Notes: generated by a model from the letters alone, not told the origin. 64,000 nucleotides of DNA from Stenotrophomonas maltophilia (GCF_023518235.1 NZ_CP090423.1:4481001-4545000); one strand, 5' to 3'. Counted from the first letter of the stretch, positions 37,701 through 45,850 are shown. Translations and numbers: made by a program.

Positions 37701-38240
37701 AGTGGCCTGGGACTGGCGATCTGCCGTGAGCTGGCGCAGGCGATGCAGGGCCGCATCCAGGTGGAGAGCCAGTTGGGGCGCGGCACCTGTTTCGGGGTGA
37801 CGCTGCCGTTGCCGCTGGTGGTAGATACCGATTCCGAGACGGGCGCTGCAGCGGATCGCGATGAAGCCACGCGCCTGCCGCCGTTGCGGGTACTGCTGGT
37901 GGAAGACGATGCCACCGTGGCCGACGTCATGCGCGGATTGTTGAGTGCGCGTGGCCATGAGGTGGTGCATGCGGGGCACGCGCTGGCGGCGCTGCGTGAG
38001 ATCAGTGCCGGTGACTTCGACGTCGGTCTGCTCGACCTGGACCTGCCGGGTCTGAGTGGTTTCGAGCTGGCCCAGCATCTGCGCAACCAGGGCTACATGC
38101 TGCCGCTGCTGGCGGTGACCGCGCGCACCGATCCGGACCTGCAGCAGCAGGTGGAGGCGGCCGGCATCGGCGGTTTCCTGCGCAAGCCGGTGACCGGTGA
38201 GTTGCTGGTGGAAGCGATTGCCAGGGTCATGGGGCGGTAG
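34713..38240 (+). CDS. Hybrid sensor histidine kinase with periplasmic two-component propeller (copy B)
   Basis: 1175 residues from GTG 34713 (or GTG 34716), chosen because AGGAGG lies at 34701-34706; ATG 34734 would cut into the signal peptide VVYLRAAMLLLVLLCCVSPVAA. Same domain order as copy A: propeller repeats (YLWIATNDGLARYDG, SIWFGTHEGGLYRLD, SLWIGTKHGVARWTG), Y_Y_Y (NTYRYRLAGYDPDWVEVG), one membrane helix, HisKA H819 in [16 protein letters not shown], HATPase and receiver D1108 in LLDLDLPGLSG. Cytoplasmic parts are much more alike than the sensors, so a tandem duplication with sensor divergence is likely. The gap to copy A is 96 bp. Confidence 0.95.
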   Translation: MVYLRAAMLLLVLLCCVSPVAAQPVPPSPRQVTVFDGLPSNTVNRMAEDRYGYLWIATNDGLARYDGRTYRVWRSEDGLRDNRIWTVLVDARNQLWIGTENAGLVRMSADRRQLHFYDRSSQPLMGTNTVWSLASTPDGSIWFGTHEGGLYRLDSHDRLQRFLPEPNNPRSLPSSSVPYLATLADGSLWIGTKHGVARWTGTDFERVGADVIPSPLINGLTTEPDGSLWISTMAGATVRRPDGRFEAPPWKLPPGEQVLGMMLRDEQGGHWLDTRTGLGRAVDGQYQTVPLYSAIARGPVRPNWTGTYEDREGGIWLASTNAGLWHLLPRWWQFSVLSRLEDDPSSLRNALVLGTSASRNGGVWTVGGHGALDRFDPRTGKVEQHRTWVNGMHWLTSVREDRHGQVWVGSTDALIRYDPQRRELRRWGREAGADAAMEGVVEALMTCDGDSLWLMLPSGLQQRDLDGHVQHQLDNGERGLQQGQLNLDVECGPQDHIWLASSRGLLQWLPDSGRFQPVPGAPATAIHALHVGRDGQVWLSEDGRLSRYRWSQGRLERQAVIGAEQGYPAISASGLVVDGQGVAWATSARGLVRVSADGQSVRLYGVHDGLPSQEFREHTLIAAADGHLVAGTPAGAVVFDPAQVRPSVRRAPLVIERVEVRRNEQVLDMTHDAPLQIADGDRDLRIVARLLSFADSASNTYRYRLAGYDPDWVEVGPAGERLFSRLAPGSYRLEVQARSADHVWSRVQSLEFRVQPPWWRSLSGLLVLASIALLLTSWFAWLYRRRLQRRHAYQLALHKQELAEQASAAKTRFLANLGHEIRTPMTGVLGMSELLLASPLDPQQRGYTQSIRHAGEHLLHLVNDALDLARIESGRLELQSKPFALSCLLQDLAALMGPLAAQKGLHFNLDNQLPAGLHATGDAMRVRQILLNLLSNAVKFTSRGTITLHARSDGDLRALHFEVRDTGPGISQEQQQRLFRRFEQADGARTAAQYGGSGLGLAICRELAQAMQGRIQVESQLGRGTCFGVTLPLPLVVDTDSETGAAADRDEATRLPPLRVLLVEDDATVADVMRGLLSARGHEVVHAGHALAALREISAGDFDVGLLDLDLPGLSGFELAQHLRNQGYMLPLLAVTARTDPDLQQQVEAAGIGGFLRKPVTGELLVEAIARVMGR

Positions 38241-38247
38241 GGAGTTC

Positions 38248-38274
38248 GGCAGGGCCTGCGGCCCTGCACCTGCT
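38248..38274. repeat. Left boundary inverted repeat of hairpin locus 3 (partner 38623-38649)
   Basis: Exact 27-bp match to the reverse complement of 38623-38649, with further similarity inward. It contains the hairpin GCAGGGCC-TGC-GGCCCTGC (38249-38267), just after the kinase stop, which could also end transcription. Confidence 0.85.
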
Positions 38275-38326
38275 GCAAGCCGGAACAAGAGCAACAGCCG
38301 AAGCAAAAGCTGGCTTCCTGTGGGAT

Positions 38327-38438
38327 GGCGGGGTGGATCCGGTTGCGGGAGACGCCGTAAACCCATCGATGGGGGCTTGGCCGCGGCATCCATGCGGCGG
38401 ACACTCCCGCAACCGGACCCACCCCGCCCTTGACAGGA
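38327..38438 (-). repeat. Large hairpin element, copy 5 (minus orientation)
   Basis: Arms 38327-38351 and 38404-38428, 24 of 25 paired; the exception (38337/38418) is G opposite T on the minus strand. Core on minus: inner hairpin CCGCCGCAT-GG-ATGCCGCGG (one C/C mismatch), CCC-ATCGAT-GGG, TTTACGGCGT. The box is degenerate (AATCCTGTC, complement of about 38430-38438). Confidence 0.85.
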
Positions 38439-38463
38439 TTCTGCGATCTACCAGCCGTCACCG

Positions 38464-38581
38464 GGAAACTGTCGGGGGCGGTGCGGTGTGGGGCTGCAGG
38501 ACCGTTGGCGCCATGGATGGCGCCATCGAGTCCCCAGGGATGGGTTTACGGCGTGTCCTGCAGCCCCACACCCTACCGCCC
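38464..38581 (+). repeat. Large hairpin element, copy 6 (plus orientation)
   Basis: Box GGAAACTGTC 38464-38473; arms 38476-38502 and 38555-38581. Two mismatches in 27: G38483 opposite T38574, and C38484 opposite C38573. Core: GGCGCCAT-GG-ATGGCGCC, CCC-AGGGAT-GGG, TTTACGGCGT. Only about 25 bp separate its box from that of copy 5. Confidence 0.85.
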
Positions 38582-38622
38582 AGCGCACGGCATTCACAGA
38601 GCCGGCTGTTGCTCTGGCTTGT

Positions 38623-38649
38623 AGCAGGTGCAGGGCCGCAGGCCCTGCC
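38623..38649. repeat. Right boundary inverted repeat of hairpin locus 3
   Basis: Exact 27-bp reverse complement of 38248-38274, containing GCAGGGCC-GCA-GGCCCTGC (38630-38648). It ends 9 bp before the convergent MFS gene's stop. Confidence 0.85.
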
Positions 38650-38658
38650 GAACCACCC

Positions 38659-40068
38659 TCACTCCGCGACGTGCTCGACCTGCCGTGGTTCCGGCTTGGT
38701 GTCGGGCAGCTGCCAGAAGATCATCGTCGAGGTCAGCGTGATCGCGCCCACGCACAGGAAGGTGGCATGCAACGCCGCCGTGGCATCGGTGCTGTCCAGG
38801 TGATTGCCGAACGCGGCCAGCAGGCTGCCGGCTGCGGCGGCGCCGAAACCGGCCGCCAGCATCATCACCATCGACAGCAGGCTGTTGCCGGAACTGGCGA
38901 ACTCGCGGTCCAGGTCACGCAGGGTCACGGTGTTCATCACGGTGAACTGCAGCGAATTGACCGCGCCGAAGAACGCCAGCTGCAGCAGCCGCAGCGCCAG
39001 GTGCTGGCCCGGTGTCATCAGGATGAAGCTGGCCATCGCCAGCCCGACCAGCACCGTGTTGACCATCAATACGCGGCGGTAGCCGAAACGTTCGACCAGC
39101 TTCACCGCCAGCTGCTTGGAGACCATGCCGGCGGCCGCCACCGGTACCATCATCAGGCCTGCATTCATCGGGCCCAGGCCCAGGCCGACCTGGAGCAGCA
39201 GCGGGATCAGCATCGGCATGGCGCTGCTGCCGATGCGCGAGAACAGGTTGCCGAGAATGCCGATGCGGTAGCTGGGCACGCGGAACAGCGCCAGCGAGAA
39301 CAACGGCGCGGTTGAATTGGCCGCATGCAGCCAGTAGCCGACCAGTGCTGCCAGGCCGGCCACGGTCATCAGCATCACCAGCGCGTGCGGCGTTCCCAGC
39401 CCGGAAATGCCGTCCAGCGCCAGTGACAGCACCACCATCGCAAAGGCCAGCATGATGTAGCCGCGCAGGTCGAAGCGGGTGCGATGGCTGGCGTAGTGGT
39501 CGGGCATGATTTTCATCGCGGCGATGAAACCGATCACGCCGATCGGCAGGTTGATCAGGAACACCCAGTGCCATGAGGCAATCTCGACCAGCCAGCCGCC
39601 CAGGGTCGGGCCGATCAGCGGGCCGACCAGCGCCGGGATGGCGATGAAGCTCATGGCACGCAGGAAATCCTCGCGTGGCACCGAGCGCATCACCGCCAGC
39701 CGGCCGACCGGCAGCAGCATCGCGCCGCCGATGCCCTGCAGCACGCGCGCGCCGACCAGCTGGTGCAGGTGCTGGGCCAGCGCGCAGGCGAGCGAGCCGA
39801 GGGTGAACAGGATGATGGCCAGCAGGAAGGTGCGGCGGGTGCCGTAGCGGTCGGCGATCCAGCCGGAAGCGGGGATGAAGGTTGCCACCGCCAACGCATA
39901 GCTGAACACCACCGACTGCATCTGCAGCGGGCTTTCGCCCAGGCTGGCCGCCATCGCCGGCAATGCCGTGTTGACGATGGTCGAGTCCAGCATCTGCATG
40001 AAGATCGCCAAGGACACCAGCCACAGCAGGGGACGGTGGCGGTTGTAGGTCGATGACGATGTGGGCAT
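38659..40068 (-). CDS. DHA2-type MFS multidrug transporter
   Basis: 469 residues from ATG 40068 (MPTSSSTYNRHRP). About fourteen hydrophobic helices, as in the EmrB/QacA/MdtD group. Motif MLDSTIVNTALPAM in helix 1, WIADRYGTRRTFL (motif A) and ARVLQGIGGAMLLPVGRL (motif B), then GPTLGGWLVEIASWHWVFLINLPIG (motif C). A proton-driven exporter of drugs or other amphiphiles is likely. No membrane-fusion partner gene is adjacent, which fits the MdtD-like branch. Confidence 0.9.
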   Translation of the reverse strand: MPTSSSTYNRHRPLLWLVSLAIFMQMLDSTIVNTALPAMAASLGESPLQMQSVVFSYALAVATFIPASGWIADRYGTRRTFLLAIILFTLGSLACALAQHLHQLVGARVLQGIGGAMLLPVGRLAVMRSVPREDFLRAMSFIAIPALVGPLIGPTLGGWLVEIASWHWVFLINLPIGVIGFIAAMKIMPDHYASHRTRFDLRGYIMLAFAMVVLSLALDGISGLGTPHALVMLMTVAGLAALVGYWLHAANSTAPLFSLALFRVPSYRIGILGNLFSRIGSSAMPMLIPLLLQVGLGLGPMNAGLMMVPVAAAGMVSKQLAVKLVERFGYRRVLMVNTVLVGLAMASFILMTPGQHLALRLLQLAFFGAVNSLQFTVMNTVTLRDLDREFASSGNSLLSMVMMLAAGFGAAAAGSLLAAFGNHLDSTDATAALHATFLCVGAITLTSTMIFWQLPDTKPEPRQVEHVAE

Positions 40069-40161
40069 GGCGTGTGGCCGGTGCAGCGTGGGGGCGCCAT
40101 GATCGCGCAAACCGGGTCACGGTGCGATCAACGTCGCACCGTGACGCTTGCGGCGCTTGTT

Positions 40162-41244
40162 TCAGCGCTGGCTGTGTGCGTGCACCGCGTCGACCAGGAC
40201 CTGCACGTGGGCCGGGTCCATGTCCGGCGACATGCCATGGCCGAGGTTGAACACATGGCCCTCGCGCGAACCCCCGTTGCCGGCGGCATAGGTATCGAGC
40301 ACGCGCGCGGCGGCGGCGGCGATCGCATCCGGCGAGGCGTACAGGGTGGTCGGGTCGAGGTTGCCCTGCAGAGCGACGCGGCCGCCGGTGCGGCGCATCG
40401 CTTCATCCAGGTCCAACGTCCAGTCCAGGCCCAGGGCATCGGCGCCGGTCTGCGACAGTGCTTCCAGGTGCAGGCCGGTGCCCTTGCCGAACAGGATCAG
40501 CGGCGTGCGTTCGCTGCCTTGGCCACGCTCCAGGCCTTCGGCGATGCGCTGCAGGTAGCGCAGCGAGAACTCGCGGTACATCGCCGGCGACAGCACACCG
40601 CCCCAGGTGTCGAACACCTGCAGCGCCTGCGCACCGGCCGCACGCTGCGCGCTGAGGTAGGCGATCACCGCCTCGGTGGTGACCTCCAGCAGGCGGTGCA
40701 ACGCCTGCGGGTGGTTCAGCGCCATCGCCTTGATGCGCGCGAAGTCCTTGCTGCCACCGCCTTCGACCATGTAGCAGGCCAGCGTCCACGGGCTGCCGGA
40801 GAAACCGATCAGCGGCACCTGGCCGTCCAGTTCGCGGCGGATCAGCCGCACCGCGTCCATCACATAGCCCAGGTCCTGCTCCATGTCCGGCACCGCCAGC
40901 CTGGCGATGGCCGCTTCATCGCGCACCGGGTGGCGGAACTTGGGGCCTTCGCCTTCGACGAAGTACAGCTCCAGGCCCATTGCGTCGGGAATGGTGAGGA
41001 TGTCCGAGAACAGGATGGCCGCGTCCAGCGGGAAGCGGCGCAGCGGTTGCAGGGTGACTTCGCAGGCGATCTCCGGGGTCTTGGCCATTGCCAGGAAGCT
41101 GCCGGCCTTGGCCCGGGTCGCGCGGTATTCCGGCAGGTAGCGGCCGGCCTGGCGCATCAGCCAGACGGGCGTGCAATCCACCGGTTCGCGGCGCAGGGCG
41201 CGCAGCAGGCGATCGTTGCGGAGAGGGCTGGTCACGATGGGCAT
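40162..41244 (-). CDS. hemE: Uroporphyrinogen decarboxylase
   Basis: 360 residues. N-terminal signature [21 protein letters not shown] with the substrate-binding Arg residues, [17 protein letters not shown] with the catalytic Asp, [22 protein letters not shown] and the late [11 protein letters not shown] and [18 protein letters not shown]. It converts uroporphyrinogen III to coproporphyrinogen III in haem synthesis. ATG 41244 is used; GTG 41235 is an alternative with the usual TSPLRND start. The WGR gene lies 26 bp upstream in the same direction. Confidence 0.96.
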   Translation of the reverse strand: MPIVTSPLRNDRLLRALRREPVDCTPVWLMRQAGRYLPEYRATRAKAGSFLAMAKTPEIACEVTLQPLRRFPLDAAILFSDILTIPDAMGLELYFVEGEGPKFRHPVRDEAAIARLAVPDMEQDLGYVMDAVRLIRRELDGQVPLIGFSGSPWTLACYMVEGGGSKDFARIKAMALNHPQALHRLLEVTTEAVIAYLSAQRAAGAQALQVFDTWGGVLSPAMYREFSLRYLQRIAEGLERGQGSERTPLILFGKGTGLHLEALSQTGADALGLDWTLDLDEAMRRTGGRVALQGNLDPTTLYASPDAIAAAAARVLDTYAAGNGGSREGHVFNLGHGMSPDMDPAHVQVLVDAVHAHSQR

Positions 41245-41270
41245 TCCTTGGACGAAAGTGGGCAGCGGCG

Positions 41271-41510
41271 TCAGTCGCCGTGCGAAAGGATCTGGAAGCC
41301 GCGATGCAGTTCGGCATCGCGGGCCTTCTCGAAGGCATGTCGGGCATCGTCGGCCTGCAGGAACAGCTCACGCCGCAGCTGCGAGCGGCCACCGACGCGG
41401 CCGCTCTCGCGCAGCAGCTCCCAGCCGCCGAACAGGTCCGGCTGCAGGTTCAGGCGCAGGAAGCGCGGTGCCTGCGCACCGGCGTCGGGATGTTGCAGGT
41501 AGACGTGCAT
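41271..41510 (-). CDS. WGR-domain protein
   Basis: 79 residues from ATG 41510. [41 protein letters not shown] matches the WGR fold, with [11 protein letters not shown] replacing the strict W-G-R triplet as in many short bacterial members. In eukaryotic PARPs the domain contacts nucleic acid; for stand-alone bacterial forms the role is not known. Directly upstream of hemE and probably co-transcribed. Confidence 0.82.
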   Translation of the reverse strand: MHVYLQHPDAGAQAPRFLRLNLQPDLFGGWELLRESGRVGGRSQLRRELFLQADDARHAFEKARDAELHRGFQILSHGD

Positions 41511-41557
41511 GGCGCCGATTGTAGCGGGGCCAGGGTGACCCCGGCCGCAACGCGGTC

Positions 41558-41658
41558 GTGCCGGCCGCTGGCCGGCAATCCTGCCGCGCAGCCCGGTAGT
41601 GCCGGCCGCTGGCCGGCTTCCCCGTTGCTGAAGTTGCCGGCCAGCGGCCGGCACTACC
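41558..41658. repeat. SMAG cluster (GCCGGCC/GGCCGGC class), three units
   Basis: Units at 41558-41577, 41595-41617 (GGTAGTGCCGGCC-GCT-GGCCGGC) and, inverted, 41636-41658. The inverted unit's GTAG supplies the TAG stop of aroB at 41654-41656. Confidence 0.85.
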
Positions 41659-42766
41659 GCACCGACAGCACCTTCAGCACCGCCGCCTCATCCACGTCCG
41701 GCACCACTTCGGCGCGGCCCATGCCCCGCCACAGCACCAGGCGCAGGCGGCCGGCCACGTTCTTCTTGTCCAGCCGCATGCGGCCGAGCAGGGCCTGCGG
41801 GTCCAGCCCGGCCGGGATCGTCACCGGCAAACCGAGGCGTTCCAGCAGTGCCTGCAGGCGCGCGCGGTCGGCATCGTCGGCCAGGCCCAGGTCGGTCGAC
41901 AGCTGCGCGGCCAGCACCATGCCCACCGCCACCGCCTCACCATGGTTCAGCGCATCGCGGCCGGGGGCCGAGTAACCCTGTTCGGTCTCGATGGCGTGGC
42001 CGAAGGTGTGGCCGAGGTTGAGCAGGGCACGCTCGCCCTTCTCGAACGGGTCACGCTCGACGATGGCGGCCTTGTGCCGGCAGCTGCGCGCGATGGCTTC
42101 GGAAAGCACCGCATCCTCACCGGCCAGCAGCGCATCGGCATGCTGCTGCAGCCACTCGAAGAACACCGCATCGCCCAGCGCGCCGTACTTCACCACTTCG
42201 GCCAGGCCGGCACGCAGCTCGCGCGGCGGCAGGGTGGCCAGCACGCGGGTGTCAGCGATCACCGCGCGCGGCGGATGGAAAGCGCCGACCAGGTTCTTGC
42301 CGGCCGGGATGTCGACGGCGGTCTTGCCGCCCACCGACGAATCGACCATCGCCAGCAGCGTGGTCGGCAGCTGCACGCAGTCCACGCCGCGCATCCAGCA
42401 GGCCGCAGCGAAACCGGCCAGATCGCCGACCACGCCGCCGCCGAGGGCGAACACGCAGGCATCGCGGGTGGCGCCGAGCGCGGCCAGCGCTTCGATCGCG
42501 TGGCCGAATTCGGCCAGGGTCTTGGAGGCTTCACCGGCAGCCAGCACGTGCTCGCCGATGATCAGGTCCGGGCGTGCGGCCAGCAGCGTCTGCTTCACCG
42601 CCGCCAGGTAGCGCGGCGCCACTTCGCTGTCGCTGAGCAGCAGCACGTGACGGCCGCGCACATGCGAGGCCAGCGCAGTGCCGTCGGCCTGTGCACCGGC
42701 GCCGATGGTGATGGAGTAGGGGCGGTCGCCGCCAACGGCGACCTGCAGCAGAGCGGGGGAGGTCAT
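41654..42766 (-). CDS. aroB: 3-dehydroquinate synthase
   Basis: 370 residues from ATG 42766, overlapping the aroK stop by 4 bp. NAD-binding and lyase motifs: [75 protein letters not shown] with the zinc His residues. Second step of the shikimate pathway. The stop codon TAG lies within a SMAG palindrome, so the natural C-terminus may have been trimmed or extended by that insertion. Confidence 0.96.
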   Translation of the reverse strand: MTSPALLQVAVGGDRPYSITIGAGAQADGTALASHVRGRHVLLLSDSEVAPRYLAAVKQTLLAARPDLIIGEHVLAAGEASKTLAEFGHAIEALAALGATRDACVFALGGGVVGDLAGFAAACWMRGVDCVQLPTTLLAMVDSSVGGKTAVDIPAGKNLVGAFHPPRAVIADTRVLATLPPRELRAGLAEVVKYGALGDAVFFEWLQQHADALLAGEDAVLSEAIARSCRHKAAIVERDPFEKGERALLNLGHTFGHAIETEQGYSAPGRDALNHGEAVAVGMVLAAQLSTDLGLADDADRARLQALLERLGLPVTIPAGLDPQALLGRMRLDKKNVAGRLRLVLWRGMGRAEVVPDVDEAAVLKVLSVR

Positions 42767-43305
42767 GCGGTCAGGTCCTGGCGCTGCCATTGCGTGGCCA
42801 GCTTGACCACCAGCTGGGCGGTCGCATCGGCAGCGGTGTAGGGGTCGGTATCGAGAGTGAGGTCGGCCAGCTCGCGGTAGAGCGGGTCGCGGTGCGCGGC
42901 CAGGTCATGCAGCACCTGCTCGCGGTCCGGGCGTTGCAGCAGCGGCCGGCCCTTGTCGCGGGCCAGCCGTTCCAGTTGTGCGGTCACGCTGACCCGCAGG
43001 TAGACCACGAAGCCGCGCTGGGCGATCAGGGCACGGTTGCCCGGATCGAGCACCGCGCCGCCACCGGTGGAAACCAGCTGGCCGCGGCCTGCCAGCACGT
43101 GGGCCAGCGCCTCGCGTTCGTGGGCGCGGAAGCCGGTTTCCCCGGAGTGCTCGAAAATGGTCGGAATGCTGGCGCCGGCGGCGTCGACGATGGCCTGGTC
43201 GACATCGACGAAGTCCAGCGTGAAGCGCTCGGCGAGGCGGCGGCCGATGCAGGTTTTGCCGGCGCCCATCGGGCCGATCAGGATCAGGTTCGGAGCAGGA
43301 TTCAT
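42763..43305 (-). CDS. aroK: Shikimate kinase
   Basis: 180 residues from ATG 43305 ([25 protein letters not shown]), with the Walker A loop GPMGAGKTC. Shikimate-binding [30 protein letters not shown] and [14 protein letters not shown], lid region [15 protein letters not shown]. It phosphorylates shikimate and is translationally coupled to aroB, the usual aroK-aroB order. Confidence 0.96.
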   Translation of the reverse strand: MNPAPNLILIGPMGAGKTCIGRRLAERFTLDFVDVDQAIVDAAGASIPTIFEHSGETGFRAHEREALAHVLAGRGQLVSTGGGAVLDPGNRALIAQRGFVVYLRVSVTAQLERLARDKGRPLLQRPDREQVLHDLAAHRDPLYRELADLTLDTDPYTAADATAQLVVKLATQWQRQDLTA

Positions 43306-43403
43306 GCCCTCTGATGCTAACACCTCCATGCCCCGGCCTTTACGTTCTTCACGTCAGGGTGGTGGTTCCTGCGGGGGTTCCCGCGCCAGCCGGAGTACAG
43401 CCC

Positions 43404-43607
43404 ATGTCGGTCGCCAAGGTCATCGAAATCACCGCCTCCTCGCCGAAAAGTGTCGAGGACGCCGTACGCAGCGGTTTGAAGAAGGTCTCCGAGACGGTCA
43501 AGGGCATCCAGGGCGCCTGGGTGAACGAGACCAAGGTGGTGACCAACGGCAGCGGCGAGATCACCGAATGGCGGGTCAACCTGCGGGTGACCTTCCTGGT
43601 CGAATAA
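43404..43607 (+). CDS. Dodecin
   Basis: 67 residues from ATG 43404. MSVAKVIEITASSPKSVEDAVRSGLKKVSETVKGIQGAWVNE and ITEWRVNLRVTFLVE give the beta-alpha-beta-beta dodecin fold, with the flavin-stacking Trp in GAWVNE and the Q/W pattern of the bacterial type. Dodecins form 12-mers that store flavin or CoA. Convergent with the next gene across only 6 bp. Confidence 0.92.
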   Translation: MSVAKVIEITASSPKSVEDAVRSGLKKVSETVKGIQGAWVNETKVVTNGSGEITEWRVNLRVTFLVE

Positions 43608-43613
43608 GTGCGT

Positions 43614-44441
43614 TCAGCGCAGTGCCTGCACCTGGCGCTGGCCGTCCAGCACCACCACGTGGTCGGCCAGCGCCGGCAAGGCCTGCAGCGCCTGCCGGCT
43701 GACCCGCTCGTAGTACTGCACGAAGCGCTCCAGCTGTGGCCGGCTCATGCCGTGCCGGCCCGGCTGTGCGGCCTGCAGGTTCTGCTCCTGCTGCCAGCGC
43801 CAGCGCGGCACCACCGAAAAATCCGGCGGCTGCAGGAACCACAGGCGGTCGCAGCGCTGCCACAGCGCCGGGTAGTCGCGGGCCAGCGCCTGGTTGCACC
43901 AGCGACGCCAGCGGCCGTCGGCGTCGGCTTCGCGTTCCAGTGCGTTCAGCGGGCTGTGCAGCGCGTCGTCGGCCTGCGCCGGCGTGCCCAGGAACCAGCC
44001 TTCGAACACCAGCAGATCGAGCGGCCGTTCAATTCGCGGCCACTGCGCCTGGGGCAGGCGCTCGTCGGCCAGCTTGTCGAAGCGGGGCAGGGCGAAGGGG
44101 TGCCGCGCGGCCACTGCGTCGAGCACGGCGTGGGCCAGTGGCAGGTCATGGGTGCCGGGTGGGCCACGGGTGATCAGCAGCGGATGCACCTGGCGGGCCA
44201 GCCGCTGGCGCTGGGCGCGGGTCAGGTAGACGTCATCGATGGACAGCGTCGCCGCGTTGAGGCCGCGCGCCTGTGCGCGCGCCACCACCTGTGCGGCCAG
44301 CGTCGATTTGCCGCTCCCCTGCAGGCCGCTGATCGCCAATACTGGAACCGCTGCGCCGCTGCCCAGCGCATCGTCCAGCGCCTGTTCGGCCAATGTTTCG
44401 GGGAATCCTTTCACCTGGGGCATATACGCAGCAGCGGCCAT
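43614..44441 (-). CDS. P-loop kinase, D-glycerate 3-kinase-like
   Basis: 275 residues from ATG 44441 (ATG 44423 is also possible). Walker A AISGLQGSGKSTLAAQV; LNAATLSIDDVYLTRAQR; PGTHDLPLAHAVLDAV; and LDLLVFEGWFLGTPAQ. This is the pattern of the plant-type glycerate 3-kinase/uridine kinase-like family found in bacteria. The substrate is inferred only from similarity. Divergent from pdxH with a 40-bp gap. Confidence 0.8.
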   Translation of the reverse strand: MAAAAYMPQVKGFPETLAEQALDDALGSGAAVPVLAISGLQGSGKSTLAAQVVARAQARGLNAATLSIDDVYLTRAQRQRLARQVHPLLITRGPPGTHDLPLAHAVLDAVAARHPFALPRFDKLADERLPQAQWPRIERPLDLLVFEGWFLGTPAQADDALHSPLNALEREADADGRWRRWCNQALARDYPALWQRCDRLWFLQPPDFSVVPRWRWQQEQNLQAAQPGRHGMSRPQLERFVQYYERVSRQALQALPALADHVVVLDGQRQVQALR

Positions 44442-44481
44442 GCAGCCACAATAGCCCAATCCGTGTGAGAAGAACGCAATC

Positions 44482-45081
44482 ATGAGCGACCTGTACGCCG
44501 AAGCCCTGTCCACGTTTGCCGGCCTGTTCGAAGAGGCCAAACAGAGCCGCGAGGTCGAGCCGAACGCGATGACCGTGGCCACCGCCGATACGCATGGCCG
44601 CCCCTCGGCGCGCACCGTGTTGCTGAAGGCGTTCGACGAGCGCGGCTTCGTGTTCTACACCCACCTGGACAGCCACAAGGGGCGGGAACTGCAGGCCAAT
44701 CCGCAGGCCGCGCTGCTGTTCCTGTGGCGCAGCCTGCGCGAGGCCGGCATCCAGGTGCGCATCGAAGGCCGTGTCGAGCAGGTCGCCGATGCCGAAGCCG
44801 ATGCCTATTTCGCCAGCCGCCCGCGCATGAGCCAGATCGGTGCGTGGGCCTCGCAGCAGTCGAAGACGCTGGCGACGCGCGAAGAGTTCGATGCGCGCGT
44901 GGCGGAGGTCGAGGCACGTTTCGAGGGCAAGGAGGTGCCGCGTCCGGACGGCTGGAGTGGTCTGCGCGTGGTGCCCGACCGCATCGAGTTCTGGTACGGC
45001 GCGCAGTTCCGCCTGCACGAGCGCTGGTGCTATGAAGCCGGTGCCGAAGGGCGCTGGAGCAAGCGCCTGCTGTACCCGTAA
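44482..45081 (+). CDS. pdxH: Pyridoxamine 5'-phosphate oxidase
   Basis: 199 residues. FMN/PLP-binding motifs: [73 protein letters not shown], and the C-terminal signature [19 protein letters not shown] followed by RLLYP. It oxidises PNP/PMP to pyridoxal phosphate. Confidence 0.97.
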   Translation: MSDLYAEALSTFAGLFEEAKQSREVEPNAMTVATADTHGRPSARTVLLKAFDERGFVFYTHLDSHKGRELQANPQAALLFLWRSLREAGIQVRIEGRVEQVADAEADAYFASRPRMSQIGAWASQQSKTLATREEFDARVAEVEARFEGKEVPRPDGWSGLRVVPDRIEFWYGAQFRLHERWCYEAGAEGRWSKRLLYP

Positions 45082-45107
45082 GGCGGGATGGTGATGCTGG
45101 GGCTGCT

Positions 45108-45176
45108 GTAGAGCCGAGCCCATGCTCGGCTGCTCTTGGCGGCAGAGCGACCGCCGTCGAGCAAGCTCGACGCTAC
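45108..45176. repeat. SMAG pair of two classes
   Basis: GTAGAGCCGAGC...GCTCGGCTG (45108-45132) and, inverted, CGTCGAGC-AA-GCTCGACGCTAC (45155-45176). The two units belong to different classes, so they do not pair well with each other. Confidence 0.85.
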
Positions 45177-45247
45177 GGAGTGGGGTGTCGTGAACGGACC
45201 GGCCTGCTTCATCTGCGAGCAGGTCGCTGGCAGGCACACTCCGGCCG

Positions 45248-45742
45248 ATGCCCTCGATCTGCGGAGTTGCCATGCCTGCCTGGCGTTGCCTGTTTGCCGT
45301 GCCGCCGCCGCGCCGCGGCGTGGAAGCGTTGCTGTTGTTGCTGGCCCGCATCGTGGCCGGGGTGATGTTCTGCGTCTCCGGCTGGAACAAGGTGTTCACC
45401 GATGCGGGGCGCGAGCGCATGGTGCATACGCTGGTCGAGGCGGGCATCCCGTTTCCGGTGTTCAGTGCGCCGGTGCTCGGGGCCATTGAATGGATTGCCG
45501 GTGGCCTGTTGGTGCTGGGCCTGTTGAGCCGCCCGTCGGCCCTGCTGCTGGCGGCGATCTGCGCGGTGGCGGCGCTGACCGACGGCATCGCGCGCATTCC
45601 GGCCGGGCTGGGCGTGCTGGATTGGCTGAGCTGGTTCTTCTATCTGAGCGAAGTGCCGCTGGGCGTGCTGTTGCTGTGGATTGCAGCGGTGGGCAGTGGC
45701 CGCTTCGCCTTCGACGCGCGCCGTCGCGCGCAGCTTCTGTAG
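45248..45742 (+). CDS. DoxX-family membrane protein
   Basis: 164 residues (ATG 45272 is an alternative start). Four helices. RIVAGVMFCVSGWNKVF and IPFPVFSAPVLGAIEWIAGGLLVLGLLSRPSALLLA are typical DoxX segments. Family members are linked to quinone or thiol redox processes, but the role here is unknown. Its stop TAG is provided by a SMAG unit that begins at 45739. Confidence 0.85.
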   Translation: MPSICGVAMPAWRCLFAVPPPRRGVEALLLLLARIVAGVMFCVSGWNKVFTDAGRERMVHTLVEAGIPFPVFSAPVLGAIEWIAGGLLVLGLLSRPSALLLAAICAVAALTDGIARIPAGLGVLDWLSWFFYLSEVPLGVLLLWIAAVGSGRFAFDARRRAQLL

Positions 45743-45850
45743 CGTCGAGCTTGCTCGACTGCTCCTCCTGTAGAGCCGCGCCATGCTCGGCTGATTTTCC
45801 CCAGTCGAGCATGGCTCGACTCTACATAAGTCGAGCAAGCTCGACGCTAC
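45739..45850. repeat. SMAG cluster of four units between DoxX and prpR
   Basis: 45739-45761 and inverted 45828-45850 are of the GTCGAGC class; 45770-45793 is of the GCCGAGC class; inverted 45803-45825 is GTCGAGC-ATG. The outer units pair with each other. The first gives the DoxX stop and the last, read on minus, gives the prpR stop: both flanking genes end in GTAG. Confidence 0.88.

Noticed and set aside
35232..38393. 1053-codon frame antisense to the second hybrid kinase, reaching hairpin locus 3
   Set aside because: Low-complexity Gln/Ala/Arg product overlapping a well-supported kinase gene and repeat DNA.
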